Shown here: piece after piece, positions 53,531-62,261 of the stretch
How positions within the stretch are numbered: position 1 is the first letter of the stretch
Layout of the letters: every line of letters starts with the position of its first letter
From: Persicobacter diffluens
GTDB lineage: Bacteria; Bacteroidota; Bacteroidia; Cytophagales; Cyclobacteriaceae
DNA: 64,000 nt
Direction: 5' to 3'
Assembly (NCBI RefSeq): GCF_036244895.1
Contig: NZ_BQKE01000001.1
Span: forward strand, 2,728,001-2,792,000
Made by a program: the position numbers and the translations under genes
The notes under the pieces: generated by a model
What the model saw: only the letters and a program-made list of their open reading frames with translations
What the model was told of the DNA's origin: nothing
The model's database searches: none

Positions 53531-56461
53531 TTATACCAATGCCTCATACAAAATCTCCACCGGATGCTTCGCCATTCTATTCGTCCCATCCTTGATCTGA
53601 TGACGGCAACTTGTTCCGGTAGCAGCAATCAAGACCTCCTCCGGTTGTTGTCTAACCGTAGGAAACAAAACAAGTTCACCGATTTTCATGGACAGCTCAT
53701 AATGCTCTTTTTCATAACCAAACGAACCGGCCATCCCACAGCAACCGGAAGGAATCGCCTCCACCGTATAGCCCGCAGGGAAAGACAAAATGCGCTTGGA
53801 AGGCACCAAACTGGAGACTGCCTTCTGCTGGCAATGTCCGTGCAGTTTTATTTTCTTAACTTCCTTTGTAAACAGATCCTTATTGATCTTCCCGACTTCC
53901 ATCTCCCGATCCAAGAACTCATCAATCATTAATGCATTTTGCCCCAATTGTCTGGCCACTTCTTGCTGTGTTCCTCTGAGCAAGTCAGGATATTCATCCC
54001 GGAAAGTCAGAATTGCAGAAGGCTCCAGGCCTACCAATGGGGTTTTCTCATCAATCAGTTTGGAAAAGGTATTGACATTTTGCTCCGCCAGGTTTTTGGC
54101 CTTTCTCAAAAATCCTTTGGATAGATAGGAACGTCCGGACGCCACATGCTTCGGCATCAACACTTCATAACCCAATCGTTCTAACAACTTAATGGCCGTC
54201 TGCCCGATTGGCGTATCATTATAGTTCGTAAACTCATCACAGAAGAAATAGACCTTCCCCTTCGGCGCGGGAGTCACCGGTTTCGGGCGTTTTTCAAACC
54301 AATTTCTTAGCGTAGTGGAATGTAATTTGGGAATGGAGCGCTCTTTGGCAAAACCACTTCCGGCTTTGAAAATGGATGAAGTCAGTGCATTAGACACCAC
54401 AAAATTATATAGGCCGGGCACTAAAGATGCTAATTGATTCGCGCTGTCTACATTAGCAATCAATTTGGAACGGAAAGGAGCGCCATTGGCATCGTAGTAT
54501 TGCTGCAGAAACTCTGCCTTGATTTTCCCGATATCCACATTGGACGGACATTCCGATTTACAGCCTTTGCAGGAAAGGCACAAATCCAGTACCTCTTTGA
54601 TTTCTTCACTATCAAATCGGTTGGCCTTTGGATTATTATTCAATACCTCCCGAAGAATATTGGCTCTTGCACGGGTGGAGTTTTTCTCTTCCCGAGTGGC
54701 CATATAGGAAGGGCACATCGTCCCACCTGACTTATAAGATTTGATACAAATCGCAGTACCATTGCAGTTTTCCGCCGCCCGAACCACCCCGTGCACATCA
54801 GAAAAATCCAGTATGGTGTCAATCTCCGGCGTTTCATGGCCCGGCTCAAAGCGCAGGCTGCTGTTCATCCTGGGCGTCTCCACAATTTTATTCGGGTTGA
54901 AAATACCTTTCGGATCCCATAGTAGTTTTACCTGCTTCACCAACTCATAGTTTTGCTCCCCGATCATATAAGGAATAAACTCTCCCCGCAAACGCCCATC
55001 CCCGTGCTCACCACTCAAAGAACCTTTATATTTCTTCACCAAAACGGCAATTTCCTGCGCTATTGTGCGGAACATCTCATTCCCTTCTTTAGTCTTGAGG
55101 TTCAAAATAGGGCGCAGGTGCAATTCCCCGGAACCGGCATGCGCATAATGCACACAGCTCAGCTCATACTTTTTCAGCACTTCGTTAAAATCACGGATAT
55201 AAGCCGGTAAATCGGCCACATCTACTGCGGTATCTTCAATCACCGGAGCGGGCTTCGCATCTCCCGGCATATTAGACAACAAGCCCAGTCCGGCCTTTCT
55301 CAAAGCCCATACTTTTTTACAATCCTCTCCCTGAATCAATGGAAAATGATAGCCCAATCCTGCTTCCTCAAAATCTTTCAGCAAATCCGCATAGACCTGT
55401 TCTACTTCCGCTTGAGTATTTCGAGAAATGTCAACGGCTAAGATGGCTCCCGGATCGCCTTTCACAAAAAAGCGATAAGGAGAATACATCTTGCTATTGG
55501 CCGTACACTCTAAAATGAACTGATCCATCAGTTCTGAAGCCCAAAGGTCATGTTTCAGGGCAATCAAATTCCCCCGAAGTGACTCATCTACGGAGTCAAA
55601 ATGGATGGCCACCAAAGCTTGCTCTGCCGGAGGCAAGGGTGCACATTGGAGGGTGATTTCATAAATCAAAGCCAGTGTACCCTCAGAACCGGCAATCAGA
55701 TCACAAAAATTGAACTCTTTTTCCGTATCCGTAAAAGGAGCGGTTTCCAATAATAAGTCAATGGCGTAACCCGTATTTCGACGCGGGATGGAAGGCTTGG
55801 GAAATTCCTTACGGATTTCTTCCTGATGCTCCGGCACCGAAAGCATTTCCCTCACGCCCCGGTAAATGGTCGCTTCCAAACTGTCTCCTTCACATTTTTG
55901 CTCAAAATCTTTAAGGCTTAAAGCCTCAAAAGTCACATCCGATCCATCGGCTAATAATGCTTTGACTTGTACCAACTGGTCGCGGGCAGAACCATACACA
56001 ATGGAATTGGAACCACAGGAATTATTCCCCACCATTCCGCCAATCATCGCACGGCTGGCAGTGGAAGTTTCAGGTCCGAAGAATAAACCTTGCGGTCGTA
56101 AATGCATATTCAGGACATCCCGAATAACACCGGGCTGGACGGTCACCTGCTTTTTCTCCTGATCAACGGAAAGGATCTGGTCAAAATTTTTGGAAACATC
56201 CACCACTAATCCCGAGCCCACTACCTGTCCGGCCAAGGAAGTTCCGGCAGTTCGGGGAATCAGCGGGATTTGATGTTCATCAGCAAAACGCACCAGGGTC
56301 AACAGATCTGCTTTTCCTTTAGGCAAAGCCACGCCAAGGGGCATTTCCCGATAGGCAGAAGCATCGGTTGCATAAAGTTTGCGCATTATCTCGTCATAAT
56401 GTAAATCTCCCTGTAGTTTTTGAGCCAATTGTTCCAACAATTCCACTTGCTGCCTTTTCAT
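53531..56461 (-). CDS. FAD-binding and iron-sulfur oxidoreductase (GlcD/GlpC fusion), 976 aa
   Basis: This single-chain protein joins a vanillyl-alcohol-oxidase-type FAD domain to a GlcF/GlpC-like electron-transfer domain. The FAD domain begins about residue 40 (PLIPRTAGTSLAGQVVG, GGMVGNNSCGSNSIVYG), with a GlcD C-terminal cap following (SGEHGDGRLRG). The iron-sulfur region has CNGTAIC, TMCPSY and CLSCKGCKSECP at about 575-660. Two cysteine-rich CCG segments follow, including GHCQQKAV and SGCCGMAGSFGY. It probably oxidises a D-2-hydroxy acid such as D-lactate or glycolate and passes electrons to menaquinone. The exact substrate is not evident. The start at 56461 gives MKRQQVELLEQLAQ. Confidence 0.93.
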   Translation of the reverse strand: MKRQQVELLEQLAQKLQGDLHYDEIMRKLYATDASAYREMPLGVALPKGKADLLTLVRFADEHQIPLIPRTAGTSLAGQVVGSGLVVDVSKNFDQILSVDQEKKQVTVQPGVIRDVLNMHLRPQGLFFGPETSTASRAMIGGMVGNNSCGSNSIVYGSARDQLVQVKALLADGSDVTFEALSLKDFEQKCEGDSLEATIYRGVREMLSVPEHQEEIRKEFPKPSIPRRNTGYAIDLLLETAPFTDTEKEFNFCDLIAGSEGTLALIYEITLQCAPLPPAEQALVAIHFDSVDESLRGNLIALKHDLWASELMDQFILECTANSKMYSPYRFFVKGDPGAILAVDISRNTQAEVEQVYADLLKDFEEAGLGYHFPLIQGEDCKKVWALRKAGLGLLSNMPGDAKPAPVIEDTAVDVADLPAYIRDFNEVLKKYELSCVHYAHAGSGELHLRPILNLKTKEGNEMFRTIAQEIAVLVKKYKGSLSGEHGDGRLRGEFIPYMIGEQNYELVKQVKLLWDPKGIFNPNKIVETPRMNSSLRFEPGHETPEIDTILDFSDVHGVVRAAENCNGTAICIKSYKSGGTMCPSYMATREEKNSTRARANILREVLNNNPKANRFDSEEIKEVLDLCLSCKGCKSECPSNVDIGKIKAEFLQQYYDANGAPFRSKLIANVDSANQLASLVPGLYNFVVSNALTSSIFKAGSGFAKERSIPKLHSTTLRNWFEKRPKPVTPAPKGKVYFFCDEFTNYNDTPIGQTAIKLLERLGYEVLMPKHVASGRSYLSKGFLRKAKNLAEQNVNTFSKLIDEKTPLVGLEPSAILTFRDEYPDLLRGTQQEVARQLGQNALMIDEFLDREMEVGKINKDLFTKEVKKIKLHGHCQQKAVSSLVPSKRILSFPAGYTVEAIPSGCCGMAGSFGYEKEHYELSMKIGELVLFPTVRQQPEEVLIAATGTSCRHQIKDGTNRMAKHPVEILYEALV

Positions 56462-56814
56462 AGTATGTCGGGGTAAAGTATTGATTTCTTAAAAAAATAG
56501 ATCATCCGATTCGAAATTACCAATCAAATGAACCAAGCCTTGAAATTGCAACAAAATTCCACTCAAGACAAATCCTGCCTTTGATTTCCCTGCATTTTTA
56601 CGCTTTCCAACAATTTAGGAATCCCCTTTTAAATTTCCATTGCTGTAGGACGATTTGATCTATGCTTATCCTTTTCCACACCAATTGAGATTGAAATTCC
56701 TCTAAAAAGCCCCTATCCACCTAAATTCAATGCAAAAAGTCCCCAAAATGTGCCATATCCACTTCAGAATATATAAATTGCCTGTTACTGACATTAAATC
56801 TATTTTTTTCGGGT
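56462..56814. other. Divergent spacer
   Basis: This 353-base AT-rich region between two divergent genes must hold both promoters. I saw no exact TAnnTTTG pair, repeat or open frame worth naming. Confidence 0.4.
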
Positions 56815-57288
56815 ATGAAAAAGCAATTCCTCCTTTTCACTGGTCTGATATTAACGCTCTTTATGCTGGGTGGCTGCTCAGCGGCTAAGAAAGCCCGAAC
56901 AAAGAAAATCAATACCGTCATTTCCACTGCCCGATCATACCGGGGTACGCCTTACCGTTGGGGCGGCACTACCCGCGCCGGCATGGACTGTTCAGGCCTG
57001 TTGATCAATTCCTTTGGCGCTGTAGGAATCGATATCCCAAGAACCTCTGCCGAACAGGCGAAGGAAGGGAAAAAAGTAAGCATGAATGAATTGAAAAAGG
57101 GTGATTTGGTCTTCTTTGCCACAGGCAAGAAAAAAAGAAAAATCACCCATGTAGGATTGGTGACAGAAGTGAAAGGCAAGGAACGTACGATGTTTATTCA
57201 CTCTTCCAGCAGCCTGGGCGTGGTCGAAACCAACATCTACTCCGATTACTTTAAAAAACGATTCCGATACGGTCGTCGGATTATTTAA
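56815..57288 (+). CDS. NlpC/P60 (C40) peptidase lipoprotein, 157 aa
   Basis: A lipoprotein signal (MKKQFLLFTGLILTLFMLGGCSAAK) precedes a single NlpC/P60 domain. The catalytic Cys is in GMDCSGLL, the His in THVGLVTEV, and a polar third residue (His) in FIHSSSSLGV. YRWGG and PRTSAEQA are typical family features. It should cleave D-Glu-DAP type bonds in peptidoglycan stem peptides from the outer membrane side. No SH3 domain is present. It is probably monocistronic. Confidence 0.94.
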   Translation: MKKQFLLFTGLILTLFMLGGCSAAKKARTKKINTVISTARSYRGTPYRWGGTTRAGMDCSGLLINSFGAVGIDIPRTSAEQAKEGKKVSMNELKKGDLVFFATGKKKRKITHVGLVTEVKGKERTMFIHSSSSLGVVETNIYSDYFKKRFRYGRRII

Positions 57289-57371
57289 AAAAGACGAGTT
57301 TCCGCCTTACTTTTTATACCCCTAAGCAAAACCATAATTTTAAGGGCTTTGCCCGGACTTCGCCCGAAAAA

Positions 57372-60300
57372 TCATTTCAGCGTAAAACTAATGAGCAAGA
57401 CATCATCCACCTGATCTTCCTGCCCTTTCCATTCCTCAAATGCCTGAATAAAGGGAGTGGCCTCTAAAAATTGAGGTTTTGTTTTCAAAATGAGTTCCTC
57501 CAAACGTTTCTGTCCAAACTTCCGATTATCCGGTCCTCCAAACTGGTCAGTAAGCCCATCGGAAAACAGGAAAAATGAAGTGGTGGCAGCATACTGAAAT
57601 TCACACTGTGAAAAAGGAATATCCTTTCGTAAAAAAACTTCTCCTATTGACCTCCGTGCCCCTTTATATTTATGCAGCACCCCATTTTCCAAAACCCAAA
57701 GGGGACGCTTGGCACCAGAAAACTTCACTTTTCTTTCCTTGGGATCAATGAAGCAGAGGGCCAGCTCCAAGCCTTCCTGCAGGAATGGATTATCATTTTT
57801 CATCAGGCGGGTAAACTCCTGATCCACGATTTCCATCACTTCCTTTGGCTCGCTTACAGCCTTCAATTTTATCGTCTCCCGAATCAATACATTGGCAATA
57901 GAAGAGACCAAAGCACCTGGCACTCCATGTCCCGTACAATCTCCTGCCGCTAATATAAACTGTTGGTCACCATAAGGCATGACCAGATAAAAGTCTCCTC
58001 CTACTTTGGTTTTGGGTCGGAACAGTACGAAATACCGATCCACATAGCGCAACAATTCTTTCGCTTTTGGCAGACTGGCCCTTTGTAATCGCGCCCCATA
58101 TTTAAGATCTCTTTCCATCTGCTGATTCTGCAGGCGGATGGCTTTTGCTTGCAATTCCAAATGCTCCGTTTGTTTTTTCAGCAACTCATTTTTCCTTAAA
58201 ATGGCCGAAGTACGAAGCGCAACCTTTTCTTCTAATATGCTGTTTTCTCGCTTGAACCGATACGAGAACCACTTTCCTCCTGCAATAAACAATCCGCCAA
58301 CCAGCATCACATAAATCAGGTAAGCATACCATTGACGATAAACCGGTGGCAGAATAATGAGACTCCTATTATTGGTAGGGCCAACCTCCCCAAAGATATT
58401 CATGGCCTCAATCTCAATTTCATATTCGCCCTCAAAGAGATTTTCAATGATCATTTGAGTTTTATAAGACCAATCTGACCAGCTAGAGTGACCAACAATG
58501 CGATAGCGATATTTATGCGGCATAGTGTTATCCCCAACCACCCCATAATTTAACCTGATGGGCAGACTATCATAAGGCATCTGAAAACTATAATAATCCT
58601 CCCCCGAAAGCACTTCCGACCTTCCACTATTGAGGTATTCCATGTTCAAAAACTGAGGCTGGCGCTCCTGGAGGCTAATATTAAATATGGAAGTATGTAA
58701 ACCAAATAGGCCAAAGCTTCCGCCCATCCAAAAATACCCCTGTTTCCCTTTGGGAACTCCGGAAGTCATTTTCCCAAATGAAAGTCCGGCCATGGACCAG
58801 TCACTTTTCAAAAATCGCTGCTGCTCCGAATCCCACTGACTCATCCAAAACTCTTCCTCTTCTCGGTCAAAACTGTTCAGGACTACTTTTCGCTTTCTCC
58901 GATCCACCGGGTAGACCCGAATGGTTTTAGGGAAAGATTTCAGGTACTCAAACTCCTGCTTACGGTAATCATATTTCCAAAGCGCCTTGTCCCGAATGAA
59001 TAAATCTTCTCCTACCATTTGGCTCAGAATTAAATCAAAACCCGCGGTTTGTTTTTGCCGGGAAAAAAAACGACTATGAACTTTTAAAGAATCCGGAGCA
59101 ATAAACTTTAGCTGCAAAAAACCCAGATCCGCATTCCGGTGCCCGACCCATAGCTGATACAGGAATTCTCCCTGATGAGCAGCCGGGATAATGCGGTTTG
59201 GAATTCCGGGCCAGCCACCTGAAAACCACCATCGCTGAGGGCCGGCATTGGACAATTCATAAATTTCAAAATTTTCCCTACGGGCAATCAGTAGCCATTC
59301 CTTTTGCCACTTTCTAAAAATATGAAAGCTTAAAACCTCGGTACGATTGAGCAGAAAAGGAAGTAAACCCAATTCTTCAGACCAGTTAAAAAGCCCTTCC
59401 TCCGTCAGAATCAGCAAGCCAATTTGTTGGCTCCATTGAAACTGCAGCACCTCTCCCATTTTCCTATTCAGAATTTCAATTTTTGGGGCCATATTGTCTG
59501 CCCCCTCCAATATCCGTCCAAACTGTTCCTGTGTTCCGAAATACACCGTATCCGGAGAATAGCGGAACAAAGTAGTCACCATACCCTGAAATTGTCCCCC
59601 TTCCGGAAATACGAAAAAGGTCCTGCCATTATTCCGTACCTGAGAAACGCCCTTGGCATGGGCCACCCAGGAAATCCCCTGTGGATCATTGTATAGGTCA
59701 GCAATTCGTCCGGAACTCAGCCCTTCCTTCCTTCCCAGGGCTCGTAGTAATTGCCCCTGTAAATTAAAATACAACAACCCACGCCTTTTGGAAAAAAAAA
59801 TAATTTGATCTTTATTCAGTAGCGCTCCCCCTTCTAAGACCCCTAGCCTCCGACTTCCTTTCCACAGTCGTCGCTCCCCGCTTTGTGGGAAATAATCCCA
59901 GATATGATCATTTGGCCCCATTTGTCCGGCAATAATCCAACGTTCTTCATTCACCGGGAAAATAGTGGCAATCCGTTTGTCCGAAAAAAATGCACCCCGC
60001 TTAAACAAGCGCTCCCGCCCCTTGAAGTAATAGTGAAAATGTCGGGCAGACCGTAAAATTAAATGATCCCCGAACAGAAAAACTCGTTTTATCTTTTTCT
60101 GAATGGCAATGACTCGCCACTGCGGAGCGTCCAGGGCTCTAATCAATAAGTACTTTTCTGTATTGAAATAAACTTCACTCCGGTGGACTAAACACTGACG
60201 CACATCCTTAAAATCACGTAGGGAATCCGGTAATTCCTCCACTAAGGAGACTAATTGAAACCCCTTTTCAGGCTGATACCGCAATTTCCCGAGCGTCCCC

Positions 60301-60593
60301 ATTCCGCCGTAAAAAACTTCCCGATGCGCTACTGAGGCTCCTACCGATCGGATAGGTTGCGGTATCCCATTATTGATCAGCGTCCAAAAAGAACCATCAT
60401 ATCGCAAAACACCTTCCGCATTGGCAAAAAATAAATAGCCCTGATCGTTTTGGGCAATATCCCGATTCTCGGCAGAGCCGGAATAATCCGCTCCCGGGCC
60501 ATATTCCTTCAAAATATCAAAATGTACCCTTTGTGCCATTGCCGGTGTGGCAATCCATAAAAGCAAGCATAGTAAGAAGGAAAATAGGTACAT
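57372..60593 (-). CDS. Sensor protein phosphatase: propeller plus Y_Y_Y domain plus SpoIIE-type PP2C, 1073 aa
   Basis: A signal peptide (MYLFSFLLCLLLWIATPAMAQ) is followed by a large periplasmic two-component-type beta-propeller (about residues 25-660) and a Y_Y_Y-like beta domain (about 690-755). A membrane helix (about 765-785) and a cytoplasmic coiled coil (about 790-850) come next. The C-terminal SpoIIE/PP2C phosphatase (about 855-1073) has metal-binding aspartates in GGDFYLVMP, AAGDCTGHGVPGA and LFSDGLTDQFGG. It resembles hybrid sensor proteins in which the kinase is replaced by a Ser/Thr phosphatase, probably acting on anti-sigma factor antagonists or other partners. No such partner is encoded nearby. 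A terminator-like hairpin abuts its start codon. Confidence 0.93.
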   Translation of the reverse strand: MYLFSFLLCLLLWIATPAMAQRVHFDILKEYGPGADYSGSAENRDIAQNDQGYLFFANAEGVLRYDGSFWTLINNGIPQPIRSVGASVAHREVFYGGMGTLGKLRYQPEKGFQLVSLVEELPDSLRDFKDVRQCLVHRSEVYFNTEKYLLIRALDAPQWRVIAIQKKIKRVFLFGDHLILRSARHFHYYFKGRERLFKRGAFFSDKRIATIFPVNEERWIIAGQMGPNDHIWDYFPQSGERRLWKGSRRLGVLEGGALLNKDQIIFFSKRRGLLYFNLQGQLLRALGRKEGLSSGRIADLYNDPQGISWVAHAKGVSQVRNNGRTFFVFPEGGQFQGMVTTLFRYSPDTVYFGTQEQFGRILEGADNMAPKIEILNRKMGEVLQFQWSQQIGLLILTEEGLFNWSEELGLLPFLLNRTEVLSFHIFRKWQKEWLLIARRENFEIYELSNAGPQRWWFSGGWPGIPNRIIPAAHQGEFLYQLWVGHRNADLGFLQLKFIAPDSLKVHSRFFSRQKQTAGFDLILSQMVGEDLFIRDKALWKYDYRKQEFEYLKSFPKTIRVYPVDRRKRKVVLNSFDREEEEFWMSQWDSEQQRFLKSDWSMAGLSFGKMTSGVPKGKQGYFWMGGSFGLFGLHTSIFNISLQERQPQFLNMEYLNSGRSEVLSGEDYYSFQMPYDSLPIRLNYGVVGDNTMPHKYRYRIVGHSSWSDWSYKTQMIIENLFEGEYEIEIEAMNIFGEVGPTNNRSLIILPPVYRQWYAYLIYVMLVGGLFIAGGKWFSYRFKRENSILEEKVALRTSAILRKNELLKKQTEHLELQAKAIRLQNQQMERDLKYGARLQRASLPKAKELLRYVDRYFVLFRPKTKVGGDFYLVMPYGDQQFILAAGDCTGHGVPGALVSSIANVLIRETIKLKAVSEPKEVMEIVDQEFTRLMKNDNPFLQEGLELALCFIDPKERKVKFSGAKRPLWVLENGVLHKYKGARRSIGEVFLRKDIPFSQCEFQYAATTSFFLFSDGLTDQFGGPDNRKFGQKRLEELILKTKPQFLEATPFIQAFEEWKGQEDQVDDVLLISFTLK

Positions 60594-60595
60594 AT

Positions 60596-60647
60596 AAAAA
60601 AAAGCTCAGGTGCATACCCAAGCTTTACTGATCACCCGAAGGTGATC
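60596..60647 (-). promoter_or_regulatory. Leader with terminator-like hairpin directly before the SpoIIE-family gene
   Basis: On the reverse strand GATCACC-TTCG-GGTGATC (60647-60630) precedes AAGCTTGGGT-ATGC-ACCTGAGCTT (60625-60602). The second stem pairs along 10 bp with two G-U pairs and is followed by a run of eight Ts that ends three bases before the ATG at 60593. The layout is that of an intrinsic terminator in a 5' leader (attenuator), or the end of an upstream small transcript. Confidence 0.6.
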
Positions 60648-60928
60648 TCCCCTTATTTGATTAATTCAATTGTAAAAAAGGACAAATTTTGAGAACGGGC
60701 AAGCAGTAAACATTATTTCTTTCAATATTTTTTGCTATTGAAAAAATGTATTAGTATTGCGCTCCAAAATTATTCCTGCCCCTTTCTTACCCTTTTGGGA
60801 ATTATCGTTAAGGGAATTGGCCTGAATACACTGGTTTATCCTAACAATCAATATTACTTTTCCGGCGCCTATTTGTTCAATCCCCTTTTCATTCCAAGGG
60901 AAGGTTTGGAAATAAAACTGAAATCCCT

Positions 60929-60963
60929 CAAATTATTCACGGCTAGATTTAGCACATTACCTT
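60929..60963. repeat. R1 head-like segment 1
   Basis: It matches 61793-61827 at 32 of 35 positions by eye and shares CAAATTATTCAC with 35127-35138. Confidence 0.7.
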
Positions 60964-60972
60964 CTCTGGTCT

Positions 60973-61102
60973 TATTGTTACAGCGAGCATCTCGAGCATC
61001 ACCAAGACCAACCACTAAATCGTATAGTCCTGTGGACTTGGTCGTAGTCGCCGCCGGACTTCCACACTAAACCGCTGAAAACCGTGTGCGAAGACCACAA
61101 CC
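60973..61102 (+). repeat. 130-bp direct repeat A, copy 1
   Basis: It differs from 61640-61769 at only three positions by eye. It contains CTCGAGCATCACCAAGACC and GTAGTCGCCGCCGGACTTCC and is more GC-rich than its surroundings. Confidence 0.9.
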
Positions 61103-61202
61103 CGTATTTTGTTTTTTTAACCACAAACTCCACCAATTTACACGAAATATTTTGAGGGTGGATTGGGTGATGCAGTCGGTTAGGGACTTTCCACTACAAC
61201 AG

Positions 61203-61407
61203 CCGGCCTTGAGCAATGGGCGGAAAGCCATGGGTTCTGCTGGCGACCAGAAGGCATCACAGCCTTATTTCCATAACATTATATTCTGTTCATCTCATTT
61301 TTCAAATAAGGCCTTGATGGATTCCGTCAGCAGGTTCCATGGCCAGCCACCATTGATCACAGCCTTGATTTTTTTGTTTCGTTTTTTATCAAGAAAAAAT
61401 GAAAAAG
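61203..61407 (-). repeat. Dispersed repeat D, copy 2 (inverted relative to copy 1)
   Basis: Positions 61351-61407 are the exact reverse complement of 51494-51550. Two further matching blocks lie at 61233-61255 and 61203-61223. No terminal inverted repeats like those at 51.4 kb were found around this copy. Confidence 0.85.
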
Positions 61408-61639
61408 GATTGTTGGAGGTTGGGTTGGTGTTAAGGATTTTAACCACCAATTACACGAATTTACTTGAATTATTTTTTTGGAGGAGTCTGCTATTGTGCT
61501 ATGTTATTACAACGATCGGTGTTGCTTTATTTGTAACTGTGAGGCTGGGGTATTGGTGATATTTTATTAGCCACAGATTTCACAAATTAACACGAATTAA
61601 ATTTAAGGTGGATTGGGTGTTGGATGCATCCCATGTCCC

Positions 61640-61769
61640 TATTGTTACAGCTAGCATCTCGAGCATCACCAAGACCAACCACTAAATCGTATAGTCCTGT
61701 GGACTTGGTCGTAGTCGCCGCCGGACTTCCACACTAAACCGCTGAAAACCGTGTGCGCAGACCACGACC
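61640..61769 (+). repeat. 130-bp direct repeat A, copy 2
   Basis: It pairs with 60973-61102 in the same orientation, 667 bases downstream. Confidence 0.9.
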
Positions 61770-61792
61770 ATTGTTTTATAATACAGAAACCC

Positions 61793-61885
61793 CAAATTAT
61801 TCACTGCTACATTTATCACATTACCTTAAGCAGCTTAAGCTTGTTAGTATTGGTTTCACTCATTTTTTTAGCCCCAAATTTGGGC
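61793..61885. repeat. R1 head-like segment 2 with palindromic AGCCCCAAATTTGGGCT
   Basis: It starts like 35125-35160. It then reads GTATTGGTTTCACTC and AGCCCCAAATTTGGGCT, which parallel GTATTGGGTTT and AGCCCAAATTCGGGC in R1a. The R1 body does not follow. Confidence 0.5.
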
Positions 61886-62261
61886 TATAAAAAAATTGAC
61901 CGGACCGAATATAGCACACTAACCATCAGCGAGTTGAAGCAATTCACTAGATCTAGCGGCGAATAATTTGGCTTAAATTTGATTTCAGACAGAAAGGAAG
62001 GCAATTGGTGTGATAAAGGAAATTAAGTCGGATTGAGGCGCGAACGCTCATGCGATTTCCGATATTAGCGAACACCAAGACGAACGGTGAGACCAATAGT
62101 AAATCGGTTTGTTCATTCCCGAGGCATTCTGATCAGAATTACACCTCAACGATAGAAAAAGAAATATGCTTTTATTCAAAGCATAGCGAATGTTTGCAGG
62201 GGTAGGCGCAAATCCCTAACTTGCCCTTTATTCTCAAATATTGTAATTCAACGATTAACAT

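Larger units (their letters stand above)
60594..62261. other. Repeat-rich gene-free region
   Basis: This 1668-base stretch has no credible gene. The order of recognisable segments is: R1 head (60929), repeat A (60973), a CACGAA-type motif, repeat D reversed (61203), two further CACGAA-type motifs, repeat A copy 2 (61640), R1 head again (61793). The last ~380 bases before the FKBP gene show no repeat that I can relate to others. Confidence 0.75.

Noticed and set aside
60602..60647. Known riboswitch before the SpoIIE-family gene
   Set aside because: I could not match the two short hairpins to any riboswitch core I know; it is kept only as a terminator-like leader.
60732..61070. 112-codon forward frame
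   Set aside because: It crosses the R1 head fragment into repeat A; its composition does not look like protein.
61086..61559. 157-codon forward open frame in the repeat region
   Set aside because: It runs through repeat A, a CACGAA-type motif and the D repeat, has no family pattern, and the homologous D copy at 51 kb is not open in the same frame.
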